A stretch of DNA of 51,370 bases, taken from Anaerolineales bacterium. Lineage in GTDB: Bacteria > Chloroflexota > Anaerolineae > Anaerolineales > Villigracilaceae. The position numbers and the translations under genes were made by a program. Under the pieces are notes generated by a model. It searched no databases and was not told the origin of the DNA. It saw nothing but the letters and a program-made list of their open reading frames with translations. Positions 38,906 to 47,354 of the stretch are shown in pieces. The DNA lies in the NCBI GenBank assembly GCA_020060625.1, contig JAGUZU010000100.1, positions 1-51,370 of the forward strand, written 5' to 3'. Every line of letters starts with the position of its first letter. The stretch's first letter is position 1.

Positions 38906-39733
38906 TTACGTTTTATCGCGATGAACGAGATTATACACTTCCTTCTTACTCCAACCGCTTCGCTCCGCAAGTTCGGCGGAGATTTCCTTTGCAGATTTGC
39001 CCGCTTTCAACTCTTTCCTGACCGCTTCCATCACTTTCGCCTCTTCCCACTTTTCACTTTCCTCTTTGTTCTTTCCTTCGATCACCAGCGTAAACTCCCC
39101 GCGCGGCTCTTTTATTTTGAAATATTCAATCGCCTCACTCACGTTTCCGCGCCAGTATTCTTCGTACATCTTCGTCATTTCGCGGGCGATGCAGATGCGG
39201 CGGTTGCCGAGGATGGCGAGAATATCTTCAAGCGCGTTTGTGATCCTGTGAGGCGTTTCAAAAAAGATCAGAGTGTAGGGCTGGCTGGCGGCTCCCTGCA
39301 ATTTTGAGCGGCGTTCGGTTGTTTTGTGGGGAAGGTAGCCGAGGTATAAAAACGAATCGGTGGGGAGACCGGAAACAGTCAAGGCGGAGACGGGGGCTGA
39401 TGGACCGGGAACAGGTCGAACGTCGAAGCCGGAGGCGAGGGCGGCGCGTACCAGTTCATGCCCGGGGTCGTTGATCGCGGGAGTCCCCGCATCGGAGACG
39501 AGCGCCACGTCTCCTTCTGCAAGCGCTTCGAGGATCGAATCCAGTTTGGCGATCTTGTTATGTTCGAAATAACTGGTGAGGCGTTTTTTTATGCCGAAGT
39601 GTTCGAGCAGTTTTCCGGTGTGGCGGGTGTCTTCGGCGGCGATGAGAGCTGCTTCGCGGAGAATCCGCAGGGCGCGGGGGGAGATGTCTTCGAGGTTGCC
39701 GATTGGCGTTGCCACGAGATAGAGGATACCCAT
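38906..39733 (-). CDS. rsmI: 16S rRNA 2'-O-methyltransferase RsmI
   Basis: A 275-aa tetrapyrrole-methylase-fold enzyme that methylates the 2'-OH of C1402 in 16S rRNA. Motifs are LYLVATPIGNLEDIS, IAAEDTRHTGKLL, LVSDAGTPAINDPG and PVPGPSAPVSAL, with YEEYWRGNV later. The start at MGILYLV was chosen over the longer frame because the family begins there. It stands between the kinase and the isomerase in a minus-strand run; a hairpin separates it from the kinase. Confidence 0.95.
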   Translation of the reverse strand: MGILYLVATPIGNLEDISPRALRILREAALIAAEDTRHTGKLLEHFGIKKRLTSYFEHNKIAKLDSILEALAEGDVALVSDAGTPAINDPGHELVRAALASGFDVRPVPGPSAPVSALTVSGLPTDSFLYLGYLPHKTTERRSKLQGAASQPYTLIFFETPHRITNALEDILAILGNRRICIAREMTKMYEEYWRGNVSEAIEYFKIKEPRGEFTLVIEGKNKEESEKWEEAKVMEAVRKELKAGKSAKEISAELAERSGWSKKEVYNLVHRDKT

Positions 39734-39761
39734 GCGGGGATTGTATCTCACAAAAAAGAAA

Positions 39762-39781
39762 ATCGGGCGCTGCCGCCCGAT
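39762..39781 (-). terminator. Hairpin between the kinase and rsmI
   Basis: ATCGGGCG pairs with CGCCCGAT and is followed by a T-rich tract on the minus strand, just after the kinase stop. It is a likely terminator or attenuator. Confidence 0.75.
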
Positions 39782-39786
39782 GTGGT

Positions 39787-41235
39787 TTAGTTACAGCCTT
39801 TGAATTTCAATTCGACGACGGCGCAGCCCGCCTCCTCAGGCGGGACGGCAACGCAGCATTGGTTTTCCGCATTGTAGGTGGAATCCGCCGGGCATTTGGC
39901 GAGGTCGTCGTTGGAAAGCGCGGGCGGGTTGCAGACTTTTAATTCCGTCACGAGGAAGTCTGTCCCGCCGCAGGAGATGACATGCACCCCGCCATTGGTC
40001 GCTTCGACCCGGCAGGTGACATCCGGGCTAAGCGGTTCTGCAACGGCTCCTTCGGGGATGGTCAGGTTAATGTAGGCTTTTTTTTGGATACAGCGGCTGC
40101 TGGTTTCCTTTATGGCGGGCAGGGGAAAGATTTCACTTTCTGAGCAAGCCGGAGCGAAGGAAGAGGCGGGTTCATCCGTCGCAGTAGATGCCGTGACGAG
40201 GGTGAGGCGTTCCGTCTCCTGCGCCGCGATGGGCGCGGGTTCATTGGCGGCGAATAACTGCCGCCCCAAAAGGAAGAAGCCGATGACTGCCACCGCCAGG
40301 ACGATCCCGCCAACGGCAAGTCCCCTTCCGCCGCCGGGCATTTGGGTGGTCATGGTGTTCAATCGTTCGCGGATGCCGCTTGCCATGCCTGTGGGCGCGT
40401 GGACGGTAAAGTTGCCTTCGCTCCCAAAGGCAAGCACGTTCAGGGCTTTGGCAAGATCCACCGGCGTGGCGTACCGTTTGGCGCTGTCCTTCGCCATGGC
40501 AGTCTTTATAATCTCGTCCACCTCGGGCGGCAGGGCGGGCATGACTTTGAGGATTTCCGGCACGGGTTCGGTGATGTGTTTGACGACCACGCCCATCGGC
40601 GTATCCGCGCTGTAGGGTTGTTGACCGCTCAACATTTGATAGACGATCACGCCCAGCCCATAGACGTCGCTGCGGGCATCTATTTCATTCCCCTGCGCCT
40701 GTTCGGGACTCATGTAAGCGGGCGTGCCGATCACGCCGCTTCCGGTGAGACTGCCGGCTGATTCTGTCAATTTGGCGACGCCGAAATCCGAGATGAACGG
40801 GTCGCCGTTGTCGTCGAAGAGGATGTTATCGGGTTTGAGGTCGCGGTGGATGATCCCCTTGCGGTGAGCGTTGGCAAGTCCGCGCGCCACTTTTTCGATG
40901 ACGCGCGCCGTATCCTGAATGGAAAACCTGCCCTTTTCGATCTGATCGGAGAGGGAGCCGCCGCTCATGTACCGCATGACAAAAAACGGCTGCCCATCTT
41001 CCTCGCCCACATCATAGACCGGCACGATGGAAGGATGCTCCAGCGCCGCAATCATTTTGATCTCGCGTTCGAAGCGGGAGCGGAACTGCGGGTCGTGCAG
41101 CATTTCCCGCGGCAATACCTTGATCGCAACCTCGCGGTCGAAACTGGGATCGAACGCGCGATAGACGGTTGCCATGCCGCCGCGCCCCAATTCGGCTTTG
41201 ATGAGGTATCGTCCGATCTTCTCCGGGATTGCCAT
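39787..41235 (-). CDS. Membrane-anchored Ser/Thr protein kinase with Cys-rich ectodomain
   Basis: A 482-aa Hanks-type kinase. The catalytic domain (about 1-270) has GRGGMATVYR, VAIKV (Lys39), HRDLKPDN (Asp132) and SDFGVAKL (Asp150), with GTPAYMSPEQ as the activation segment; all residues are intact. A single membrane helix lies at about 304-326, followed by an extracellular part of about 155 residues with about ten cysteines (from 364 on) in place of PASTA repeats. It may sense an unknown external ligand. Start by MAIPEKIGRY; upstream extensions lack homology. Confidence 0.92.
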   Translation of the reverse strand: MAIPEKIGRYLIKAELGRGGMATVYRAFDPSFDREVAIKVLPREMLHDPQFRSRFEREIKMIAALEHPSIVPVYDVGEEDGQPFFVMRYMSGGSLSDQIEKGRFSIQDTARVIEKVARGLANAHRKGIIHRDLKPDNILFDDNGDPFISDFGVAKLTESAGSLTGSGVIGTPAYMSPEQAQGNEIDARSDVYGLGVIVYQMLSGQQPYSADTPMGVVVKHITEPVPEILKVMPALPPEVDEIIKTAMAKDSAKRYATPVDLAKALNVLAFGSEGNFTVHAPTGMASGIRERLNTMTTQMPGGGRGLAVGGIVLAVAVIGFFLLGRQLFAANEPAPIAAQETERLTLVTASTATDEPASSFAPACSESEIFPLPAIKETSSRCIQKKAYINLTIPEGAVAEPLSPDVTCRVEATNGGVHVISCGGTDFLVTELKVCNPPALSNDDLAKCPADSTYNAENQCCVAVPPEEAGCAVVELKFKGCN

Positions 41236-41319
41236 GCGCGCAAGTATAAACCAGATGACGAGCGAGGACAACCGCTTTTTTGCTTCTAACATATTCGCAT
41301 CGAACAAAAATGCCAATCG

Positions 41320-41946
41320 TCAGTGATTGGCATTTTCAAGTTTGCGGTAGGTTTCCAAAAGGCTGATCAGGATCTCGTCTGTGAAGGTATGGATCCTTGC
41401 ATACATCTCTGTCGCCTGTTTGGACGGGACGTTGGCTTCCGTATAAACTTTGATGACCGATTCGACCAGCGCATCCCGAAAGAATAAAAACGCCTTCGCG
41501 GCATCCACATAGTTCAATTGATATCTCCGCGCGCGGGAGGCGTATTCATAGCCAATGGCATACGCTTCCGCGGCGGCTTCCTCGCCGTCCGTCACGACAT
41601 ACGTCATCAGCCCCTGAAACAGCGAGCGGGCGCTCGCGCGGTATTGTATGCGCGCCTCGTTGTCCAATTTTTGATACCACGATTCGGATTCGATCCGCCC
41701 CTCCGAGATCTGCATACGGACGTTGCGCACAATCTCCTGAATCATACCTTCAGGACTTAACGCCTCCGCCCGAGACTTGGAGTTGGTCTGCGCCCAAAGG
41801 GAAATTTCACTACGCCGGTAGCGGCGATGTCCGCCCTGCGTCTTGTGGACGGGTAGAACACCTTTGTCGGACCAAAGCCGCACCGTGCTGGGATGCACGC
41901 CCAGCATTTTCGCCGCGTCGCTTAAGGAAAGCCATTCGTCCGTCAT
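41320..41946 (-). CDS. MerR-type helix-turn-helix regulator with C-terminal sensor-like domain
   Basis: A 208-aa protein. Residues 5-52 are a MerR/BldC-like helix-turn-helix with SLSDAAKMLGVHPSTVRLWS and the wing GGHRRYRRSEI. A helical C-terminal domain (about 75-205) resembles small RsbR-like sensor domains, by general pattern only. The start is 4 nt after the stop of the PucC-like gene, so the two are co-transcribed. The kinase follows 84 nt downstream. Confidence 0.8.
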   Translation of the reverse strand: MTDEWLSLSDAAKMLGVHPSTVRLWSDKGVLPVHKTQGGHRRYRRSEISLWAQTNSKSRAEALSPEGMIQEIVRNVRMQISEGRIESESWYQKLDNEARIQYRASARSLFQGLMTYVVTDGEEAAAEAYAIGYEYASRARRYQLNYVDAAKAFLFFRDALVESVIKVYTEANVPSKQATEMYARIHTFTDEILISLLETYRKLENANH

Positions 41947-41950
41947 GGTT

Positions 41951-43255
41951 TTAATCCGCCACCACAGCCACTTTATTAACAAAGGACGGCTCGTGCGCCT
42001 TCTTTTGAAACGCATTGACGTCAATGCGGTACAACATGATGGCGGCGGTCAATATCATCAACGCTTCGATCCCGAATACGATCAGATACCCGTTCATGGA
42101 ATCGCCGGTGACCTGCGTGGCAAGGTCCGCGACCACGCCCGCCATGAGCAAGCCCACCAGGCGCGAGAGACCGTTCGAAAAACCCCACGCGCCAATGTAT
42201 AAGCCGACTTTTTCCGGCACGGTCAGATCGAACATGAGCGAGAGGTTGGCAATGGTGGAAATGCCCGTGCCAAATCCGAGCAGGATGATGCCGATGTAAA
42301 AGGCTGGCAGGCTGGCGGTCAACCCGCTGATGACGATGATCACAAAACCAGTCAACACGCCGAGGTTGCCGGATTGCGCGACGTATTTTTTGTTCGCGCG
42401 TCCATCGAGGAAGCCGGCGACAACAAAAGCCGCCAGGGTGAACGAGTTGGTAATGGAGACGATGCGCGAAGTCTGTTCAAGAGACATGCCAAAGGCATGC
42501 GCGCCAAAGGGTTCGAGCAGAACATCCTGACCGAGAATGGCGGCAAGCAGCAGGAGGAGATAGACGAAAAATATCTTCGCAACGGGATTCTCCACAATGG
42601 CGGCTGTCATCTGTTTGACGGTGTAGGTGTCCGCGCGGGCGGCTGGGGCGGAATGGTCGGAGCGTGGTTCCAGTTTGAAGAGACCGATCAAGCCCAAAGT
42701 CAGGGCGGAGGCGGCGACGATGATGAAGGCGCGTTCGAGAGCGACCAGGTCGAAGGTCGTCACGAGGCGGCTGAGCGTGATTCCCGTCGCAATGATGCCG
42801 ATGACCATGACCGTGAACATGGTCGCGATGGTTTTGCCGCGCCCATCTTTGCCGGAAAGTTCGGAGGCAAGGGAAAGATAGCAAACCGCGGAAAGGTTGT
42901 AGCCCATCCCCCATGCGCCAAACGCGAGAATGCCGACAATCATGCCGAGGGTGAAGTTATCGCTGATGAGGATGGCAACCTGCGGCGAAACGGCGACGCC
43001 GATTACGCACAGGATGAGACCCGCCAGAATGTACGGCGAACGGCGATAGCCGAGAATGGGGTGCTGGTCTGAGAAGGAGCCGATGGCAACTTGAATGGGA
43101 GAAAGCAGATAGGGGAAGATCGCAAGAAGCGTAAAAATGGTTTTGGAAACTTCAAGGTCGAAGATCATCACGCGGTTGAGCGTGCTGTTGATGGGCACGA
43201 GGGTCATGGCAACCGCAGTGTGTATGAGGGCAAGTTGAAGGCGTTTTATGCGCAT
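41951..43255 (-). CDS. PucC/BCD-family MFS transporter
   Basis: A 434-aa protein with about twelve membrane helices. Family signatures are LNRVMIFDLEVSKTIF near residue 26, GYRRSPYILAG at about 72 and LLEPFGAHAFGMSLEQTSRI at about 245, all of the bacteriochlorophyll-delivery (BCD) branch of the major facilitator superfamily. In phototrophs PucC carries pigment into light-harvesting complexes. Here no photosynthesis gene is nearby, so the substrate may be a different tetrapyrrole or lipid. It is the first gene of the run ending in the isomerase. Confidence 0.88.
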   Translation of the reverse strand: MRIKRLQLALIHTAVAMTLVPINSTLNRVMIFDLEVSKTIFTLLAIFPYLLSPIQVAIGSFSDQHPILGYRRSPYILAGLILCVIGVAVSPQVAILISDNFTLGMIVGILAFGAWGMGYNLSAVCYLSLASELSGKDGRGKTIATMFTVMVIGIIATGITLSRLVTTFDLVALERAFIIVAASALTLGLIGLFKLEPRSDHSAPAARADTYTVKQMTAAIVENPVAKIFFVYLLLLLAAILGQDVLLEPFGAHAFGMSLEQTSRIVSITNSFTLAAFVVAGFLDGRANKKYVAQSGNLGVLTGFVIIVISGLTASLPAFYIGIILLGFGTGISTIANLSLMFDLTVPEKVGLYIGAWGFSNGLSRLVGLLMAGVVADLATQVTGDSMNGYLIVFGIEALMILTAAIMLYRIDVNAFQKKAHEPSFVNKVAVVAD

Positions 43256-43784
43256 GGTTCACCAGTTTCTTTACTGAGGTTACGCGGTTTGTCGGTACTG
43301 CAACATTATAGTATTGCTCTGTAAAAACTACGCCTACCGCGAAGATTTTGCGCGTAGGTCGGATTGGCAATCCGACTTACATTGGCTGCGGCTTGCCGCG
43401 CCATGGTTTTTAAGAAAATAATCCCACAATATCGCGTAGGGCGCGTTCTCTTACGCGCCCGTTGGCGTTAGCCTGTCCTGGACGGACAGTCCAGGGAGAA
43501 TGCCAACTACGCATGGTGACGGCATTGATTTGTTAATCTTCATCATGTTGCCTCTGACGCGCAAGATAAATCTTGCGGTACTGCGTAAGGTGAGTTCATT
43601 AATCAACGGGAGGGCGCGGCACGCCCTCGCTCTATTCGTGAAATTCTACATTTTCAGGTGGAATGGTCAATGTAGATTTATGTAGAATTTTACTAGGGAA
43701 TTATGAGCAAATCTGCGGGGTTGGAGTTACCAATAAAAAAACCGGAGAGACGTTTCGCATCTCTCCGGTTTTGACCTGCCTCTG
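43256..43784. repeat. Repeat-rich intergenic region without a gene
   Basis: It holds the third copy of the 95-bp palindromic unit (43307-43405), a GCGTAGGGCGCG/GCGCGTAAGA-type hairpin near 43435-43465, a TCCTGGACGGACAGTCCAGG-like palindrome near 43476-43496, and a CGCAAGATAAATCTTGCG repeat near 43559. Short open frames here carry no coding signs. Confidence 0.7.
43738..43772 (-). terminator. Terminator after the cysteine desulfurase-like gene
   Basis: ACCGGAGAGA pairs with TCTCTCCGGT around CGTTTCGCA, flanked by A- and T-runs on both sides. It lies just after the stop codon at 43785 on the minus strand. Confidence 0.85.
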
Positions 43785-45044
43785 TTATCCTGCAATCTTT
43801 TTCAACGCCTCGCCCAGCCTTGCGATCTCATCCACGGTGTTGTAATGCGCCGCGCCGACTCGCACCATGCCGCCCTGTTCTTCCACGCCCAACCGCTCGG
43901 TGACGTTGATGGCGTAGTAATTGCCGTCCCAAACGTAAATGTTTTCCTTTGCAAGTTGTTCCGCGATCTTGCGCGGGTGAATGCTGCCAATGCGGAAGGC
44001 GAAGGTCGCCACACGCTCGTCCAGGCGGCGGGGATCGGTGAGACCGAAGATACGGATTCCCGGAACAGCCTCCAGCGTGGAAAGAAGCGCGCGGTTCAAT
44101 TCGAATTCATAGGCGCGGATGGCGGTCATGGCTTTCTTGAGTTCGAGGCGGCGTCCGGCGCAGCCTTCCTCCTGCAATCCTTCTGCAAATTCACCTCCGA
44201 ATTCCCTGCCGATCCATTCAAAATATTCGATGGCGCCAAGGACTCCGGCAATGCCTTCGTGGTTTTGTGTGCCGGTTTCGAACTTGCCTGGAAGCTTATT
44301 CGTTGCCGGACGCACCTTGTAGGCAAACAGTTTTTCGAGCAAATCGCGCTTTCCGTACAAAATCCCGGAATGAGTTCCGAAAAATTTATAGGCGGAGGAA
44401 ACGAGAAAATCGCAATCCAGTTTTTGCACGTCGATGGGACCGTGCGGCGCGTATTGCACCGCGTCTATATAAACCATTGCGCCTGCATCGCGCGCCATTT
44501 TGACGATCTTCCGCACAGGGTTGATCGTCCCGAGCGCGTTGGATGCGTAACCGACCGCGAGCAGGCGCGGCTTGCGTTCGAGATGCTTTTGCAGGTCGTC
44601 GAGTTTCAGCGTGCCATCTTCCACGTCGAAATCCACCCAGTTGACCTTCACACCGCGATCCTGCGCCGCAAGAATCCAGGGCGTGACGTTGGCGTCGTGG
44701 TCGAGGCGGGTGAGAACGATCTCATCCCCCTCCTTCCACTCGCGCGAGATGGAACGGCTGATGTGCAGGGTGAGCGTGGTCATGTTGTTGCCGAAGACGA
44801 TTTCCTCGGCGGCGGAAGCGTTGTAGAAATCCGCCATGGCGCGATGCGCTTCGTCCAATACGGCATCGGAGGCAATGCTGGTCGCGAACGCGCCTTCGTG
44901 ATTGGCATTGCATTCGATCAGGTATCCATTGATGCGATCAATGCTTTGTTTGGCAATCTGCGTGCCGCCGGGGTTATCGAAAAAAATGGCGGGGCGGTTC
45001 AACGCGGGAAATTGCTGACGAATGACATCGGGATTCAATGACAT
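43785..45044 (-). CDS. Cysteine desulfurase-like class V aminotransferase (TIGR01976-like)
   Basis: A 419-aa PLP enzyme. Starting RQQFPALNRPAIFFDNPGGT, it has the phosphate-binding GNNMTTLTLHI, the HDANV segment, an Asp-containing VYIDAVQYAPH and the PLP-lysine segment SSAYKFFGTHSG. Its layout follows the SufS/Csd branch known as TIGR01976. Whether it releases sulfur or another group from cysteine is unknown. The start is at MSLNPD with GGAGA upstream; a longer frame to 45122 was rejected. It is divergent from uspA. Confidence 0.9.
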   Translation of the reverse strand: MSLNPDVIRQQFPALNRPAIFFDNPGGTQIAKQSIDRINGYLIECNANHEGAFATSIASDAVLDEAHRAMADFYNASAAEEIVFGNNMTTLTLHISRSISREWKEGDEIVLTRLDHDANVTPWILAAQDRGVKVNWVDFDVEDGTLKLDDLQKHLERKPRLLAVGYASNALGTINPVRKIVKMARDAGAMVYIDAVQYAPHGPIDVQKLDCDFLVSSAYKFFGTHSGILYGKRDLLEKLFAYKVRPATNKLPGKFETGTQNHEGIAGVLGAIEYFEWIGREFGGEFAEGLQEEGCAGRRLELKKAMTAIRAYEFELNRALLSTLEAVPGIRIFGLTDPRRLDERVATFAFRIGSIHPRKIAEQLAKENIYVWDGNYYAINVTERLGVEEQGGMVRVGAAHYNTVDEIARLGEALKKIAG

Positions 45045-45120
45045 GTGAAGGGTCTCCTCAAATGAAAATCCGATATTTTTGGTGTATATTGAAATTGTAC
45101 CCCACAGAAAAGGAGGCAAC

Positions 45121-45543
45121 ATGTTCGAGAAAATTCTACTGGCAGTGGACGGCTCCGATCACGCGCTGCGCGCCGCGCAAAAAGCCGCCGAACTGGCGCG
45201 CTGCATGAAGTCGAAGGAACTGCGCATTGTCGTCTCGTACGATCCCATTCCCATGTACCTCGGCGAGCCGAACATGCAGATCGCCATCATCAACCGCAAG
45301 GGCGAAGCCGAGAAGATCCTCGAGGAAGCCGCGGGCGAAGTGGGCGATCTGCCGTGCGAAGTCCATAAAGACCTCATCGAAGGCGATGCGGCAGGCAACA
45401 TTATCGAGATAGCCCGCAACAACAACAGCGATCTGATCGTGATGGGTTCGCGCGGTTTGGGCAGGCTGGCAGGCTTGTTGTTGGGAAGCACGAGTCAAAA
45501 AGTGCTGTCTCACGCGCCCTGCCCGGTGTTGATCGTTCGTTAA
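45121..45543 (+). CDS. Universal stress protein UspA family
   Basis: A 140-aa Rossmann-like protein starting EKILLAVDGSDHALRAAQKA. The ATP-binding motif GSRGLGRLAGLLLGSTSQKV (G-2x-G-9x-G(S)) is intact, so it is probably an ATP-binding USP. AGGAGG precedes the start, and it is divergent from the desulfurase-like gene. Confidence 0.92.
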   Translation: MFEKILLAVDGSDHALRAAQKAAELARCMKSKELRIVVSYDPIPMYLGEPNMQIAIINRKGEAEKILEEAAGEVGDLPCEVHKDLIEGDAAGNIIEIARNNNSDLIVMGSRGLGRLAGLLLGSTSQKVLSHAPCPVLIVR

Positions 45544-45565
45544 GTAGTCACGCTTCAAGCGCGAC

Positions 45566-46159
45566 CTACCCAGCCAATTGCTCGGCTTGCGCGAACTCTT
45601 CGGGGGTGTTCACATTCCAGAAGCATAACCCCGATGGGTCGAAGGTTGCGACCTCGCCGGGCGACAACGCGCGCACCCTGACCTGCGGAAACCACGCGAT
45701 GACCTTCCATTGGTCGGCTTCGATGGCGGCTTCGATGGCAGGCAGGCAGGTATCGCGGCGATATATGGCGTGGAACGGTTCATAGCCCTCGTCCATCTTT
45801 GCGATGACGACATCCGCCTCTTCCCCGACCATGAGCCTGATACTGTTTTCGAGGAAGTTTTTACTGGCGAAGGGCATATCGCACGCGACCACCGCAACCA
45901 GCGGATGGCTGGCGGAAGCGATGGCAGTGTAGAGTCCGCCCAATGGACCGCGACCAGGTTTGAGGTCCGGGGCGAGGCGGACGTCCTTAAGGAAAGCATA
46001 GTCGGCGGGGCGATTCGTCGTTACAATCGTTTCGTCGGCAATGGGCGCGAGTCTTTGAATCACCCGCTGGATGAGAGGCTTCCCCAAAAAGGGTTTGAGG
46101 GCTTTGTCCTCGCCCATGCGCGAGGACTGCCCGCCTGCTTGAATGACCACGGTTAACAT
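45566..46159 (-). CDS. mobA: Molybdenum cofactor guanylyltransferase
   Basis: A 197-aa nucleotidyltransferase that attaches GMP to molybdopterin. It has QAGGQSSRMGEDKALKPFLG (nucleotide-binding loop), a CDMPF metal motif, GRGPLGGLYTAI and later FWNVNTPEEF. The length is usual for MobA. The frame extends far upstream, but homology begins at MLTVVIQAGG. Divergent from the radical SAM gene. Confidence 0.9.
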   Translation of the reverse strand: MLTVVIQAGGQSSRMGEDKALKPFLGKPLIQRVIQRLAPIADETIVTTNRPADYAFLKDVRLAPDLKPGRGPLGGLYTAIASASHPLVAVVACDMPFASKNFLENSIRLMVGEEADVVIAKMDEGYEPFHAIYRRDTCLPAIEAAIEADQWKVIAWFPQVRVRALSPGEVATFDPSGLCFWNVNTPEEFAQAEQLAG

Positions 46160-46171
46160 GGGCTGATTATA

Positions 46172-47284
46172 ATGAGTTCGCTGGCAAATGTATTGGATGG
46201 CTTGACCGTCGAAGGCGAGTTGTACGAAAAACTCGACGACCATGCCGTGCGTTGTTTCGCGTGCGGACATCGTTGTTTGATCCGCGAGGGGAAGCGCGGC
46301 ATTTGTCAGGTGCGTTTCAACAAGGGCGGAAAACTGTTCGTGCCGCACGGGTATGTGGCGGCTTTGCAAAGCGACCCCATCGAAAAGAAACCGTTTGCCC
46401 ACGTCCTGCCGGGCGCCAACGCGCTGACGTTCGGGATGCTGGGATGCGATTATCACTGCCCGTATTGTCAAAACTTTTTAACCTCGCAAGCCATGCGGGA
46501 CCCGGCATCGGATGTGTCGGCGCAGTTCATTCAGAAGATCACGCCGCAGATGATGGTGGATTATGCGCGGAAGACGAGGGCTTCGGCTGTGGTTTCTTCC
46601 TATAACGAGCCGTTGATTACAAGCGAGTGGGCAGTGGAGATATTCAAGTCCGCAAAAGCGAATGGGTTGCTGTGCGCCTACGTCTCGAACGGAAATAACA
46701 CGCCGGAAGCCATTCAATATCTTGCGCCGTATCTTTCCGCATATAAGGTGGATTTGAAGTGCATGAGCGACAAGAACTACCGCAAACTCGGCGGGACGCT
46801 TCAACATACGCTGGATGGGATCCAACGCGCGCGGGAGGCGGGTCTGTGGGTGGAGGTGGTGACTCTGGTGATTCCGGGATTTAACGATTCAAACGAAGAA
46901 TTGTGGGATGCGGCGCGCTTCCTTGCGGGACTTTCAGCGGATATTCCCTGGCATGTGACGGCGTTCCACAAGGATTACAAGATGATCGAACCGGATAACA
47001 CCGATGCGAAGACACTCATCCGCGCGGCGGAGATTGGGCGCGAGGCGGGGCTGAGATACGTCTACGCGGGGAATTTGCCGGGAACAGTCGGGGAGTATGA
47101 GGATACTTTGTGTCCGGCGTGCAGTTACCGGCTGGTGAAGAGGCGGGGGTATATCATCCAGGAGTATCGAGTTACGGGGGAGGGAAAATGCCCAAAATGC
47201 GGGGAGAAAATCGCCGGAATCTGGCATGAGGAGCCGTCGTCGGCGCGGCTGAACGGAATAGGCGTTCCTGTTCCCCTTCATTAA
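46172..47284 (+). CDS. amrS: AmrS, AmmeMemoRadiSam system radical SAM enzyme
   Basis: A 370-aa radical SAM protein related to pyruvate-formate-lyase activases. The cluster motif is CDYHCPYC (CxxxCxxC, Cys92/96/99), preceded by a CFACGHRC...CQVR N-terminal cluster and followed by the KVDLKCMSDKNYRKL and YAGNLPG segments. The C-terminal region has a further CPAC...CPKC zinc-ribbon pair. The family occurs with MEMO and AmmeMemoRadiSam partners, which are not in this window. The function of the system is not established. Confidence 0.88.
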   Translation: MSSLANVLDGLTVEGELYEKLDDHAVRCFACGHRCLIREGKRGICQVRFNKGGKLFVPHGYVAALQSDPIEKKPFAHVLPGANALTFGMLGCDYHCPYCQNFLTSQAMRDPASDVSAQFIQKITPQMMVDYARKTRASAVVSSYNEPLITSEWAVEIFKSAKANGLLCAYVSNGNNTPEAIQYLAPYLSAYKVDLKCMSDKNYRKLGGTLQHTLDGIQRAREAGLWVEVVTLVIPGFNDSNEELWDAARFLAGLSADIPWHVTAFHKDYKMIEPDNTDAKTLIRAAEIGREAGLRYVYAGNLPGTVGEYEDTLCPACSYRLVKRRGYIIQEYRVTGEGKCPKCGEKIAGIWHEEPSSARLNGIGVPVPLH

Positions 47285-47354
47285 GTGTATAATATCCCAA
47301 TCATTTTGCGCGGCAAAATGAAACCCCCTATTCTCTTTATTGGAGGAGAAACCA

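Noticed and set aside
43500-43685. A 61-codon open frame in the intergenic region
   Set aside because: It runs through dispersed palindromic repeats and has no ribosome-binding site or recognisable protein pattern.
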